A stretch of DNA of 64,000 bases from positions 1,302,001 through 1,366,000 of the forward strand of contig JANUWF010001617.1 in assembly GCA_026120185.1 (NCBI GenBank), read 5' to 3'. Position numbers and translations under genes: made by a program. The notes beneath the pieces were generated by a model. The model did no database searches. It saw only the letters and a list, made by a program, of their open reading frames with translations, and had not been told where the DNA came from. This DNA comes from Voacanga thouarsii (Eukaryota; Streptophyta; Magnoliopsida; Gentianales; Apocynaceae). Positions 47,039-60,400 of the stretch are shown here, piece after piece; within the stretch, counting starts at the first letter, position 1, and every line of letters starts with the position of its first letter.

Positions 47039-48961
47039 GCTCTTGCATAAAACCTGATTGATGTAAAATGTTTATTATGGCAAGCCAAATGTAGAGTGTA
47101 TGGACACTCATTTCTGTAAAGGCAATTAAGGATTGACTCCTTTCTTATTTCAGTCAAACAAATTATTTGAAAATCAATAAGCAGATTTACTCAAATTCAA
47201 AACTCTTTCCAAAATTGATTTTGACAAAGACTTTGGAAATCCTTAATTGTCATTTTCATATGGAACTGTGTTTTGTTCACTTTCCCAAATGGGATGCGTT
47301 ACGTTGAGTACTCAATAAGGGTGGACTGCTAGGACTAGTCTTTGAAGGGTTATGGTGAGTCTCTAAGTAGGTGGTCACCTCTGAGGGATAAGTCCTCCCC
47401 GGATAGGATGTCAGTCCAGTAGGTCGTGCCGGTCCGAGCTAGCATTTTTTTTTTCAGTCAAGTGACTGTGTGTTGCCAGAATAGACAACCAGTTGTTGTT
47501 TGGGTATAGAGAATGATGAGTATCTTACCCGGTAGGCCGATCACCTACCTTTTGTCAGTCTGCACAATGTGTCGGCATTCTGATTGGTTTTGGGGCCCAA
47601 TGTGTGGTAACCCATGATCATTTCTTTTGAGTGGTTCATTTTATTGATTATGTATTGTTGGAAAAGCTAAAACACCACTCTTAATTTTGACTATTGTTTA
47701 TTGCTTGCCAGTATTTCTCTTATAAAGATTTATACTTTGCATTCACGAACTATTTTCACTGACACTCAAAGCACACACGGACTTATTGAGATTTTTATCT
47801 CATCACCCTTTTTACCATGATTTCAGGTCGATCCTGCTGTGGGGATGAATAGCTAGATATTGCCTGCCTTGGAAGATTTTTCTGATATTTAATTTGTGTA
47901 ATGCTTTGGAGAGTTGAGAGTGGATAATTTTATTATGGATTTGATTTTGGAATTCTTGGATTCATTCATGGATTGTAATAAAATTTAAGTTTAAAGTATT
48001 ATTTTTATTCTATTATTTTAATTGTGTGACCTAGTTATAAAGACCCCTTGTCCTTTGGACGGGGCGACATCCCCAACCCTGTCGGGCCTAGGTAGTGGGG
48101 TGTTACAGGTTTCTTAAAGTACTATATGGTAGAAATCTAGACTACTACCGCTACAACGTGGACTAGTACTCTACGACTTGAGTATAAGTTAGTGGTCTGA
48201 CGAAACTGGAAGCATGTACTTTAATATGCTATAGTTGAGGTTCTATCGTAGGACCAACATACTTGCATATTAGGTATGTGTGACTAGTTAGTTAAAACAA
48301 ACTTGTACAAGATAGTTTCTATATTATATCGCCCCTTGTGGTTGTCTGAATGATCTAAAAATCCAGGGCCCTAGGAAACATGACTTGGTTGTTTGCTTTA
48401 GGGTAGCTTCCTTGGAAAGCAGAAATAATCCAGGAAGTTGTGGATCATTGGACTAGAAGCCTAAAGATGGTAGATGTCATTTAGAGAGGTGTTAGTACAT
48501 TTCTTTTTCTCTAATGTACAAAGGGGTATTTTAGTCATTACACCTGTAGGTCGAAGACTTTGCTAACGCAGCATTGTCCTTAGGGTCAATATTTTCTTAT
48601 GGTAATATTAGGAATTATTTAAAATGTAAAATATAACTATTTATATAGTAAGGATATTTTGGTTATTTTAGTAGCTGATGTGTCTTTTGGTCCCCGAAAT
48701 AGTCCTTAAGTCATGAAAGATCTGGGTTAAGAATGGTCTATTTGGATTTATTAATTATTTATTGGGTTGTTTAATAAAACTTGAAAAATAAATAATTGAA
48801 ATTTATTATTTATGGGTGTTCAAACCCAAGAATAAATAATTTTTCTAGTCCAATTGAACACAAATGGATACTCTCTCGGGTAATGATTCAAATAATGGGA
48901 AAATGAATTGTAGTGCTTTTTCCTTTTGATTTGTAATAATGAAGCTTTTATCATAATGCTA

Positions 48962-49002
<41 letters not shown>

Positions 49003-49050
49003 TTGTATATATATATATATGTATATGTATGTATATGTATATATATTATA
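48962..49050. repeat. (GT)n and (TATG)n microsatellite in LTR A
   Basis: GT repeats pass into GTAT and TATATG repeats. Long ORFs across it on both strands are low-complexity artefacts. Confidence 0.95.
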
Positions 49051-49053
49051 TAT

Positions 49054-49330
49054 ATTATGCACTAATGAAGCTTTTATTAAAGTGCTATATTTTCTATTAT
49101 GCACTAATGAAGCTTTTATCAAAGTACTATATTTTCTATTATGCACTAATGAAGCTTTTATTTATTAAAGTCAAAGTGCTATTTTTTTTTATTATGCACT
49201 AATTGAGCTTTTAATTCTTAAATCAAAAAGCTTTCCATTTGTTATGCATTAGTGAAACTTTTAATTTTTAAAATAAAGAGCTTTTCGTTAATTATACATT
49301 AGTGGAGCTTTTGATTTTTGAAATAAAAGA
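49054..49330 (+). repeat. Six to seven tandem repeats of 42-54 bp in LTR A
   Basis: ATGCACTAATGAAGCTTTTA followed by a variable AAAGTGCTAT stretch recurs from 49054, getting more diverged to the right (TACATTAGTGGAGCTTTT). A related piece lies before the microsatellite at about 48935. Confidence 0.85.
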
Positions 49331-49743
49331 GAAGAAAGTGTATATAAGAGAGCACATGGTTGTTCATTTTTTCTCTAAGTGTATGCAAGAGAGAGTGGGA
49401 GTATGGTTCATTTGCAAGAGAACTCTTGGTTGTTTACAAAGAGTTCTTAGTTGTTCATAAGAAGACCAAAGAGAAAGTCTTGTTGAAGCTTTCAACAAAG
49501 CTTATCAAAACCCAATCTTCAAACTTTCACCGGCTGTACTATAGGCACCATTTTGGAAAATTAAAAGCTTCGTGTGAATAAGAAGCAGTAGACATTTGCA
49601 AGGACGTGATCCACTAGTCTCAAATATCCATATATAGACATCTACACTAGTGCAAAGAAGGCCATCGAATCAAATAGGTAAATTTTTCGTTATCCTAATA
49701 TGCTTTCATTTTCATGATTTTGCCATCTTAAGCCTTCAATTTC

Positions 49744-52040
49744 ATAAATCAAGTGATAGCGCTCAAATTAAACACGTAGCTTGATTGTGACTCGTAGTCA
49801 TCATTATCAGACTGAAAACTGGAATCAGTATACCCTTATGATTTATGCTAAACCTCTTTAGCACTTTGTAGACTTTGAAAGCCCAAACAACCACTTTTAA
49901 TCTATCTCTATAGATTCTTATTCTAAGAATATAGTTTATTTCTATAAGGTCTTTCATGGAGAACTTTTTAGATAACCATACTTTTACAGATTGAAGAACC
50001 GAGACATCATTTCCAATTAGTAATATATCATTTACATAAAATAATAGGAAAACAACTGCACTCCCACTAACCTTCTTGTATACACAAGGTTCATCCATAT
50101 TTTGTATGAAACCAAAATTTTTAATTGTTTCATCAAAACGAATGTTCCAACACCTAGAACCATACTTAAGTCCATAAATGGACATCTGCAACTTGCACAC
50201 TTTTGTGCTATCTTTAGATGTGAAACCCCTAGATTATATCACGTACACTTCTTTAATTAGATTTTTATTTAGGAAAGATATTTTTACATCCATTTGCCAG
50301 ACTTCATAATCATAATGGTTGGCAAGTGTAGGCTCATTTTCATCTATGAGCAATACGTCATTGTGATCACTTATAAAAAATTCATATTTCTTAGGTGTTA
50401 AATGTATCATACTCAACCTAAAAGGTTCTTGTACAGATGAAGGTTCAGCTATTTTTTTAATAGATGTGAGATCAGATGGTTGATCCATATTTGTTTGTTT
50501 TTCTTAAACTTTACTAAGTTCAATTTTATTTTCACTGTCTCCTTTAAGCATGTATTCCTTCTCTAAGAAGACGGCATACTTCGAAACAAACACTTTATTT
50601 TTGGAAGAAAGATAGAAGTAATATCCAAATGATTCTTTTGGATATCTAACAAACAAATATTTGTCAGATTTACTCTCAAATTTGTCTAACTGTGGCTTTT
50701 TAACAAAGATAGGGCAACCTCATATTCTTATATGAGTTAACTTTAGTTTCTTACCAAAAAATAACTTAAATGAGGTAGTACCAACCGTTTTTTACAGAAT
50801 ATTTTTTAGTATATAAATAGCAGTCTCTAGTACATATCCCTAAAATAATTTTGGTAAGTCTGCAAAAGCTATTGTGGTATGTACCATATCTAAAAGAGTT
50901 CACTTCCTTTTTCCAGACATACCATTATGTTGAGGTATATATGGTAGAGTTCATTAAGATAATATTCTATTATCTCTTAGATAACTTTGAAATTCTTGAC
51001 TTAAGTATTCTCCTTTTCGATATGATTTTAGACCAAATTGTTTCTCTACTTCATTCCTGAAGTTTTTACACTTGTCAAAGCTTCTGACTTATATTTAATT
51101 AAATATAAATACCCATATCATGGACAATTATCAATAAAGGTAATAAAATATTGATAATCTCCTCTTACTTGTATTAATATTGAGCCACATACATCAATAT
51201 GTATAAATTTTAATAACTCTTTGGCCCTTTCTCTTTTTTTCAAAAAAAATGAGTTTTAGCTATTTTTTCAATTAAACAAGACTCGCATGTACTATATGAT
51301 TCGTAATCACATAACCTTAAGTCATCAAATTTATGTAACTGAGAAACATGATTTTCATTTATATGGCCTAAACGACAATGCCATAAGTAAGATGAGATTG
51401 AGTTATCTTTTCTTTGTTTCTTGTTATTTATATTAAGAATAGGATCATTCATGTTTTGAACATACAAACCATTTATCAAAGTTACAATACTATATCGGAT
51501 ATCATTTACTGAAAAAGAACAACCTTTATTTTTTAAAATAAAATGAAAACCATTCATATCCAAATAAGTAACTGAGATAATGTTCTTAAGTAAAATAGGT
51601 ACATAATAACATTTTGTAAGTTCTAAAATCAATTCAGAAGGCATGTGTAAATGAAAGTCTCCATAGCAAATGCAACAACCTTTGCTCCACTTGCAGCACG
51701 TAAGTACACATCGCCCTTTTAAAGCTTTTTACTGTTCTTTAGTCCCTGTAAATTATTGTATAAATGAGATCTACATTTGGTATCCAATACCTATATCTTA
51801 TTCTTAAAGACAGTATTAATCTTAATCATAAACATACCAAGAGTGGAAGTAAAAGTGCTTGTGCACTTCTCCTTCTCCTTTCTTTCTTTGATGGTCTCTA
51901 GATAGGCTTTACAGTTGCACCTCCAATGGCTCATCTTACCACAATGATGATATAGACCTTTAACGACTGCCTTCTGCTTCTTCACGCTACTTTTGGGCTT
52001 AGTGGGAGCCTTCGTCTTCTTATTGGGAATTTTCTATTAG
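49744..52040 (-). pseudogene. Copia D: zinc knuckle, protease, integrase and RT, decayed
   Basis: Minus strand, order from right to left. 51985-51791 carries a zinc knuckle whose first Cys is Tyr (YHHCGKMSHWRCNC). 51790-51645 holds protease traces. 51644-51240 is the GAG-pre-integrase region (YLWHCRLGHINENHV, CESC). 51240-50500 is decayed integrase. 50488-50234 joins a Pol linker directly to ANHYDYEVWQMDVK, so the N-terminal RT part is deleted. 50200-49763 is RT with YVNDILLIGND, where the catalytic YVDD has become YVND. It ends at the target duplication of LTR A and continues at 33660. Confidence 0.85.
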
Positions 52041-53825
52041 TGTTATGCCCTAGAGGCAATCACTTGTATGTTGTATATAACACATTTTAATAAAATGTAT
52101 TATTTATCTTATAGTTTCTTTTGATTATTTTTGTGTAATATAACTTTAGATAAAGTCACTAGTACAACATTGTGTTAAGAAAATTATGATAGAGATCATG
52201 ATATGAGATTCCGACTACACTGTATAGAGTTAGTACTTAAATAGTCCATAGTCGTAGTATTAATGAGATAGGATATTATTAATGCGTTAAGACTAGCATG
52301 TGTTAGACTTCCTAATTTAATCAGGCGATGATTCTCATATTCGTGAGTATTGAGATACTCAAAGTTAACACATGGATGCTTGTTAATGAAATAAGTTCAT
52401 TGGATGACCTAGCTATGAGATAATCACATGGATAACTATTTAGTGCCAATGATATAATCTCAATATAACAAACATGCAAGTATCCTTAGACTTGAGATCT
52501 CTAAGGTACTTTGTTTGCTGAGCATTGTGCTTTGATTCCAATCTCTAGAGCCAGATCGAGGGTTGCCTATAGGATGGATATTAGATACATTGTGAGGTAA
52601 ACGAAAATAGTTGAGAGAGTCAATAAAGGATTCATCACTCCCAATAGTAGGGGCGAATATTTCACGACCACTTGTAGGAATTACTACTCGAGAAGTCCTT
52701 GGCCAAGGCATATGTGTATTGAAAATAGTTTCAATTGATATACATCTAGAGTAGTGGATTCCTGGTACAAGTACACTTATATTCAGGCTAGAATTAATAT
52801 ATATTCTGGAGGGAGTTGGCACTAATTTCGTACTCCAAACCGAATGAGATATTGTATGGTGAAATGAGTTAATTGCACTTGTAATTTATTATTGAATAGT
52901 TCATGTCAAGCTACTTAACTTCCTAGACTCTTGGGTGGTCATGATGTGTTGCTAGATACTGCTCATAATTTGAGAATATGGATTTATTAATTGATAAATT
53001 AATAAACCAATTCTGATTAGAATTAATATGATTAATTCTAATTAATTAAGGATTATTAATTTCAAAGACGTTTGGATTAATTCATATTCACTATCAATTG
53101 ATCAAGAAACCTAATAGGTCACACACAATAGAGGATTATATACCCAAGATGTTATTTGATAACATAGTGGGGTTTAATGCGAGAAAGAGAAGTTGATGTA
53201 GCCAAATTATAATTAGTTATAATTTATAGTCCAATTTGTAATTTTGAGAACTTGATGGGTTCCAATTGCAATTGGAGAATTGTTTAGAATTCTCAGATGT
53301 GATTTTATTGTAGATTTTTTCAGGTGCTTCAAGGGTCACACGAAATAACTCTAAAAACATAAAAACCAAGAGGCACACAAGATACTCCTATCAGCTTCTC
53401 TTCTCTCTCTCTCTCTCGTTGTTCTCTAAGAACACCAAGAACCCTTCTTCTTCTTTTTCTCTCTGGTTTTGTTGAACAATAAGAAAAACCCAACTACCAT
53501 TGTTGTTTTCTGCTAGCACAGAAAAATTTTGGTACTTGAGTGTGATCCTCCGTGTGGATTTCTATTAGAGATAATCACACATTATGATTATAGTGGTTGG
53601 ACATTCAACTCTCATGGTGATTGTTCAAGAGGATTGCTGGATCACGCCACAATCGTCAAACTTGAAAAAAGAAAGAATTTGTTTTTCACACAAACAAAGA
53701 AAGGTAAAAGTTGTTATCTTTGTTCTCTATATATGTTTTGTTTTCCACACATATGCGGATCTTGGAATGGTATCTCGTTTTAATTTTCCGTTGCACTATA
53801 TATGATATGCGTGAGATACCCAACA
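52041..53825 (+). mobile_element. Copia-type solo LTR (F) inside the gag of Copia D
   Basis: It starts TGTTATGCCCTAGAGGC and ends GATACCCAACA, 1785 bp. It is related to the LTR of D but in the opposite orientation. It splits the gag of D between a Ser/Lys-rich stretch (ESFSSKKK) and the KIPNKKTKAPTK stretch. The flanks ATTAG and CTTTC do not match, so no target duplication is visible. Confidence 0.75.
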
Positions 53826-54310
53826 CTTTCTTCTTAGAAGAGAAAGATTCTACCATCATGATTGCATTAGATTCCTTCTTCATGGAGGATTCTATAGTCT
53901 TGAGAAAATTGATCAACTCGAGTAGTATTGTCTTAATCTTGTTCATTTGGTAGTTAATCACAAATTGTGAAAAACTACTTGGTAAAGATTGTAAAATTAA
54001 ATTAATACTTAATTCATGATTTATCACAAAATCAAGAGATCCAAACTTCTCAATCAAGCCCAATGTTTTCAGCCCATGAGTAGTTATAGAAATATCCTCA
54101 ACTATTTTAGATTGCAATAATTGTTTAGAGATCTCGTATCTCTCTATTCTAGCTTGTTGATTAAACAACTCCCTAAGATGGAAGATAATAGAGTAAGTAT
54201 TCATATGCTCATGCTACTGTTGTAGCTTAGAGTTAATTGATGCTAGTATAATAAAAGATGTTGTGTCACTGTCCTCTTAGTGCCTTTTATGGACAACATA
54301 CTCATCAGCA
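53826..54310 (-). pseudogene. Copia D gag, N-terminal part
   Basis: Minus-strand translation reads FIILASINSKLQQ, a stop, then HEHMNTYSIIFHLRELFNQQ and ARIERYEISKQLL, the conserved UBN2-type Copia gag core, then SLPSSFSQFVINYQMNKI. It ends at ESFSSKKK where LTR F inserted. The start is decayed. Confidence 0.8.
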
Positions 54311-54683
54311 GGAGCATCTTAGGCTGGTAGTGAGAATAAGAGTATCTAGGCCTACCATTGAACTTAAGAATGGTTTGTTGGGCAGATCCAAGGTTATTCT
54401 TAAGAAATTTGGATAATGGTCCACTAGAAAACTTCCAACGGATTTTTCCGAATCAATATTAGGGGATATTAATTTGAGTAAAATAGTAAAATAATTATGT
54501 ACTTAATTAAAGACCTAATTATTTGCATATTTTGTGCATATACATTTTGCTAATTTCTCTATCTTTACATTTAGGTCATTTGCATCATGTCGACCAATTT
54601 AAATTTACGTAGTATCATGAAAACTTAAATTTTCGAAATTGGTATAGAAACTTAAGAATCATTCTCAAATCAGAAAGTTGCTC
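54311..54683. other. Decayed stretch between Copia D gag and the CACTA end
   Basis: Probably the start of D gag and its leader, too decayed to assign. No 5' LTR or PBS of D is recognisable here. Confidence 0.4.
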
Positions 54684-55036
54684 CACTACTAAAAAACTGC
54701 TCAAATACGATGGCTAAATGACAATTCTATGACCGTCGTATAAAGTTTGATCGTTTTTGTTCAACAGTGGCAACCAAACTATCGTATTTGCCTAATACGA
54801 TACCCTAATACGACGGCTCTACAAAAGAGTTGTATTTAACCATTGTAGAAGGCTCAAAGACATAGCTTGGCAAACCATCGTAATACCTAAGAAAACTGTC
54901 ACATTTGTTAAACAAATACGACGGTCCTGGTTGCCAAATGTGACGGTTTTATGGCCGTCGTATTTGGTTAATTAGATGCGATATTTTTTGCTTTTCACAA
55001 ATGTGACGATTCTAGTCGTCGTATTTGATTAGTGGA
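54684..55036. repeat. CACTA terminus and subterminal repeat region
   Basis: At least ten direct and inverted copies of a 10-12 bp motif close to AAATACGACGG occur (for example 54705, 54732, 54799, 54926, 54954, 55018). In En/Spm such repeats bind the TNPA-type protein. Confidence 0.85.
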
Positions 55037-55332
55037 TTTTTTTTTTTTTTAAATGGTTGCTTGATATTTAGCCTTATCCACCCACCTGCAATTTCAAACC
55101 AAATACAATCCGTTCAACTCATTCAACACCAATCACAATAAAATACAATTTACTTAATGCTAAATAAATCAAAATCAATCTCTTGAATATTGAAATCATA
55201 ACTAATCCATTAGCTCCACAAGAGAAGTAATACTACATATATAACAAGTAAAAAATGCTAAGGAATCTATCAGAAATAGTAGTATATGTAAAACAAGAAG
55301 AAAATGAGAATACATCAGTTATCACAAGCAGT

Positions 55333-57146
55333 CTAGTTAGCATCACACGATCTAACGGGTCGAGAAGTGGAACCCATACCCGGAGATGCTGTATATGCAC
55401 TAGATGGTGTAATAGATATTGTAGCAAATGCACCTACATCAAATCTACAAGATAATGCTTCCATAGTAGTCTAAAGCACTGCTATACGTGACTCGTAAAT
55501 CTCTTGCTCACGCTGCATCTCAGCTTGTATAATTTCTCATATACTCTAAATACGCGTGTCAACCTAAGCTTTGACGACCTCCTCAACATTGCTAGTACAA
55601 GTGGATGATTGATTGATTGAGGTTGGTGTTAGTCCATTTTCCTTGCACCTTACGTGACCTCTTATATTGGGACCAAACAAGCATTAGAAGATCTGATCAT
55701 TCGTTTCCTCAGTGTGCTCAGACTCAGGCAATGCCTGCCACTCTTACTCTAATTAGTCCTACAAAATTGTGAAACAATATATCAAATTTAAAGTAGGTAA
55801 ATGAATTTTATTTATCATATTTTAATAATTCAAAAAAATTAATCTTTGAAAATTTCTTACAATAATCTCTGTAGTCAAACCATCAACCTGCTGACCATGC
55901 TACCTTCGTGTCACAAGAAACATATCATATTGTGATGCTAATTGGCCTTGTAAGGCCATCTATAAAGATTTTTCAGAATTTTCAAGAAAATTAAATAATA
56001 TTCGAATGAATAGAATATAAGAAAAAATGAATATCCGATCCTGTATAATAGAATGTGAAATTCTTCCTGCGACCAGTAGATATGTAATATGTAATCGATT
56101 TTGTCTGTTTCTCTCAGTCTCCGCCTGTGAGTATCTAAAATAGTTAATATGAAAAACAAGTACATAATAAATATCGCTTATATGCACGCATTTATGACAG
56201 GAGAAAATATTAAACTTTTATAAATATAACCTGCATATTCTCCAAGCGCCAATAATCAACTAATATCCTCTATTGATTTTCGTCAACTTGCCTATCTTTG
56301 CAAAGAATAGCCTCTATACTTGTCTGGAAAGGAGTGTAGTATCTTTGCTTCAACTTAGACTTATAATCCTTCCAAGCAACGCAAAGCATCTTCATTGTGA
56401 CACTACATCCTTCTGGTGGTATAGTGGTATTGTCCTTGTAAATTAAAAAAATAATTAATTATTCAAAATTTTAACTTATGGAGAAAACAATTTTATATGT
56501 ATTAGAATAAATTTATTTATCTGTATTTCTTCTCAAACCTCATCTTTAAGTCTTTGAGGTATGGAATGTCAATCCTTGTAATTCAAAGGGAGCCTACTAC
56601 TCATACGTGTAAAACAGCTCACCACTGAACTATAATGAAATGCATTCACTCCTATAAGACCTCCGCATTGGTTCACACCAATCTCATACTTTCAAAAGCC
56701 AGGCTCACCCCATCTGGAGGGTAACCTTCTACCCCTGCGAGAACTTCTTGACGTGGAACCTATAAAATATTAATAAAAAAATTAATTCAAAATAGGCCAG
56801 TCCGTAAGTATGATTTCATTAAAAAGAAAGACAAAAGCTTAATATGATTTTTATAGCTACAAAAAATAATTTCTCCTAAGTTACTTCCTAACAACTTAGC
56901 AAACGTGAAGCGCTAGGGCCCAAGAAAGAATGTCCCGAGCAACTGGGACCTACAGTAAAAGCAGGAGCAGCCGTCTCCTCATTGGACCTCTGTTCTCGAG
57001 AGCTCGTCTAGACCGCTATATCCAATCTATGGCCAAACTCCTGTACTGTTAGCTGTGTCTCTGTGCCTTGTGAGGAACTAGCCCCCTGATCTTGAGGCGG
57101 TTATGGCATCCTACATCGATGCACGTTGAGAACGTTTGGTAACCAT
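55333..57146 (-). pseudogene. CACTA accessory gene with Transposase_24 domain
   Basis: ATG at 57146, ending at TAG 55335-55333 after several introns. A basic, Ser-rich start is followed by a Pro/Gly stretch (PRQEVLAGVEGYPPDG) near 56740. The Transposase_24 core lies near 56440-56235 (MLCVAWKDYKSKLKQRYYTP, later RILVDYWRLENMQ). Then come FGPNIRGHVRCKENGLTPTS near 55640 and a Gln/Glu-rich likely coiled coil (AEMQREQEIYESRIAVL) near 55520. Stops at expected coding positions (for instance before RILVDYW and before TTMEAL) show it is broken. The family corresponds to TNPA-like or Ptta/En-Spm proteins that bind subterminal repeats; that role is inferred. Exon borders are not all resolved. Confidence 0.75.
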
Positions 57147-57493
57147 CTACAAAACGCAAAGAAGCATAGAAAAATAAAGTTAAAGAAATTTGGTCAAAAA
57201 ATCAATTGAGGAAAAAGTATAACAATTCTAGCGCATTTAGTAAATTAGAAAGTGAGTAATTGCATTACGTTACAGAGTGTATTCTTCTTCCAACTAAATC
57301 CACTTCCTTTCTAGAAATGTCATATCTAACATATACAACATCTACTTCACGCAAAACAGGACGAGAATCTAGCTACTATGCGGGAAAAGTTTCTTGATCG
57401 TAGTCCCTTGAATACTCATTATAGTTATCTCTTCCCATCATTGGCATTACGACATGCCAGTCCCTTTCTCTAGGACAACGAGAATACCAAACT

Positions 57494-60400
57494 TGTAACA
57501 CTCCACTAGCTATGCCCCATTAGAGATGGAGATGTCGCATCGTCCACAAGACAAGGGATCTTTATAACTAGGACATACAAAATAAAATAAAAGAAATATT
57601 TCAAAATTAAACTTATTACAACACAGCAATACATGAACAAATTCAAAAATAATTGTCTGCTACTGTCTCTCAAAAGAAATACATAGGAAAAATAATAATG
57701 AGTCTTCAAGATATAGGCAATACTCTAACTAATAACCTTCACAGCAGGATCGATCCGAAAACATGGTATAAAAGGTGGTGAGATATAAATCTCAGTAAGT
57801 CCATGTGTGATTTGAGTGTTTCAGGCAAAATAGTTCATGTATACAAGTTGTAAATGTTTCATAAAAGAAAGTGTTGGCAAGCCTTAAATAAATTTCATAA
57901 ATTAAGAGTGGTATTTTGCTTTCTAAAACATACATATGCCCAATAAATATAACTACTCAAAATAGGTAGCCATTGCACCAAACTTTGTGCACATGACAAT
58001 ATAACGATCAGAATGACACACTTTGTGCATACTGACATAAAGTAAGTGTACGGCCTACTGGGTGAGATACTCCTCCATCTCTACACTCAAAATTACCAGT
58101 TGTCCACTTCGAAAATACACAGTCCACTTGACTGAACTTACTAGCTCGGATTGGTATGACCTTTAGGACTGGCATCCTATCCGGGAAGGACTCATACCTC
58201 GAGGTGGCCACCTACTGAGAGACTTACCCTAACTCCTCAAAAAATAATCCTAATAGTTTACCCTTATTGAGAACTCAACGTTGTTTGTCCCACTTGGAAG
58301 GAAAAAGCTCATACAATGATTCATTTGAAAATAGCAATTATGGTTTCTAAAATTCTTACCAAAGTTAGCTTTTTAGAAAAAGTTTAGCGTTTAGTGTGAA
58401 ATTGTTTGTTTAGTTTTAAATGATTTGCTCGACTGAACAAAAAAGGAAAATTGTCCATAATTGCCTTTACAGTACAAATGCTTGTATACAATGAGTTTGA
58501 CTTGCCACAATAACTTTGGTTTTCAAATTTTTCCATGTAGGAACTTACCTAATCTTTTACTCTTCTTGAATTCAAAAGTTTTCTAAGGTCAACCTAACCC
58601 CATCTGGGGTAAACACAAGATGTAAGACAATATCCAAACCATATTTGCCTTAAATAAATAATTCCTAATTCAACTAGTCACAACCACACTAACCATGACC
58701 ATAATGTCTTAGGCTTTAATACTAATTGATAAAATATTTTATAAAATAAACTAGCTTGATGAGTTAAAATAAATGGGCATTATAAAATAGATAATAATAA
58801 GTTATAGTTTCAAATAATAAATAATGAGTAATATTGCTAATAAATAAAATTAATGTTAAAGAATGAATAATAATAAATCCTAAATAATATTGGTAATTAG
58901 TAATATTTAAATAATATTATTATAAATAATAAATTATTCTTAATTTTTAATTAATAGATAATAAATAACCAATAAAATTAATGATAAATGAATTATACTT
59001 AATTTTTAATTAATAAATAATAAATAAATTTTAATATAAATAATATTTATGGATGTAGATAAAAGTTTTATAAGGCTAATTAATATGGTCTACAAGGTCA
59101 TTTGATATTAATCAATTTTAATATTTTATTATTTATTTTTTAATAAAAATTTTATTTATTTAACTAATAAAATAATAATATTTTAAATAATACTCTATTT
59201 CAAACCTACCTACTGTTTTTTTCGAATTTTATAGATTAAACTAAATAATAATTCTAATTAAATTAATAACAATAATGTTAGTAAAAATAATTTTAGGATT
59301 AATAAAAATAGTTCTTACAATAATTTCCAATTGTTAGAGAAGGTCTATGAACATATTCTCATATAATAAATAACATATTAATCTATCCATGAATATAGTC
59401 TTGAATCAATATACACTACAACATGAATGATCTTCTATTAGGCATAACATCATCTATGGATTTATTGAAAAATAAGAACATAAAGACCTAATCAGCAATG
59501 GTGGCATAATATCTAACATATATCAAAACATCCAAAAATCTCTTCAATCATGATGAACATATAGATTCTAAAACAAAATTTATAAGACATAACATTCATT
59601 CCAACTCTCATGTCCTAACCCCATCCCTTTCATCCATATGCATATACTCAACCCCTACTTTATTCAACCATCCTATCAATATCTACGAGTCTTGCTTCTA
59701 AAAATTAAAAAGGAAGATTAAGGAAAAATATTTGATTGATGATCGTTTGATGAAGGATTTTCCTTGGTTAGTGAAGATCCTCAAGTACTTGATGGCCTTT
59801 AGTGGTCCGAAAGTAGCCATGGTTGGTCATCACCATTTCGGCCAAGAGAGAGAGAGAGTGAGAGAGAGATGAATGAGACTAGAAAGGAATATTAGAAGTT
59901 AAGTAGAAGAGGAAGAACAAGGAGGTTGTTCTTATTTTACCTTTTAGTGTTCTTGTGACCTTTAACAAAAAAGGTTGGTTTGATCCGTTTGGAAACTCAA
60001 CTTGTGTGATTTGGTGTTATAAAGGGGAGAAATGAAGATTATAGGTTGAATATGGATGATCTAGAGTGTTTGGAAGTGATTGGAGGTGTTTGGGAGTGGT
60101 TTAGGCTTGAAGATGTGAAGTGTGTGTTCTTGGTGTTTTTTGAGAGAATTTGAGAGAAAATGGATTTTGAGTGTTGCTGGAATTATGATGGCCGAATGGC
60201 CTAGTGTAGAAGGGGGTTTTGGCTATCAAGAATGAGAGAGAACGTTTTCAGATTTTTTTGAAATTCAAATGGAGAAAAAGGTGGAGTTGTTTGAGGTATA
60301 AGATTAGTTAATGGAGTTTGTTCATGGAAGGTCTATTGTTCTTCAATAGTGTATGACTGAATTAGCCAGGTTTTAGTCAAAGAATGAAAGTTTAGTACCT

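Larger units (their letters stand above)
34011..48107 (+). mobile_element. Gypsy-type long solo LTR (B), split by Copia C
   Basis: It starts TGTGAAACCCC and ends GGGGTGTTACA, with the 5-bp duplication GGTTT (34006-34010 and 48108-48112). Its own sequence is 34011-37290 plus 47039-48107, about 4.34 kb. An inverted relative lies at 57494-61780. Ends of this kind, 5-bp TSDs and lack of pol suggest a solo LTR of a Tekay/Del-like gypsy element. That family name is inferred from the ends only; a large non-autonomous element is possible. Confidence 0.85.
33666..49738 (+). mobile_element. Copia-type solo LTR (A) carrying nested insertions
   Basis: It starts TGTTGGAATACATGCCC and ends AAGCCTTCA, flanked by the 5-bp duplication ATTTC (33661-33665 and 49739-49743). 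Removing the duplication restores the sequence seen uninterrupted at about 29455-29480. Without the nested element (34011-48107 plus its TSD) it is about 1.97 kb. Much of it resembles the LTRs of Copia C, including the CGTATTTCGAATACG motif, but the 3' part differs. No internal retroelement region belongs to it, so it is a solo LTR. Confidence 0.9.

Noticed and set aside
48820..49202. Overlapping ORFs on both strands rich in Cys/Val/Tyr or Thr/His
   Set aside because: They translate the GT/TATG microsatellite and tandem repeats.
53529..53953. Plus-strand ORFs near the end of LTR F
   Set aside because: They cross the LTR border into the reverse strand of Copia D gag and show no domain.
55938..56187. 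Two overlapping 75-codon minus-strand ORFs
   Set aside because: They fall in an AT-rich intron of the CACTA accessory gene and lack similarity to its protein.
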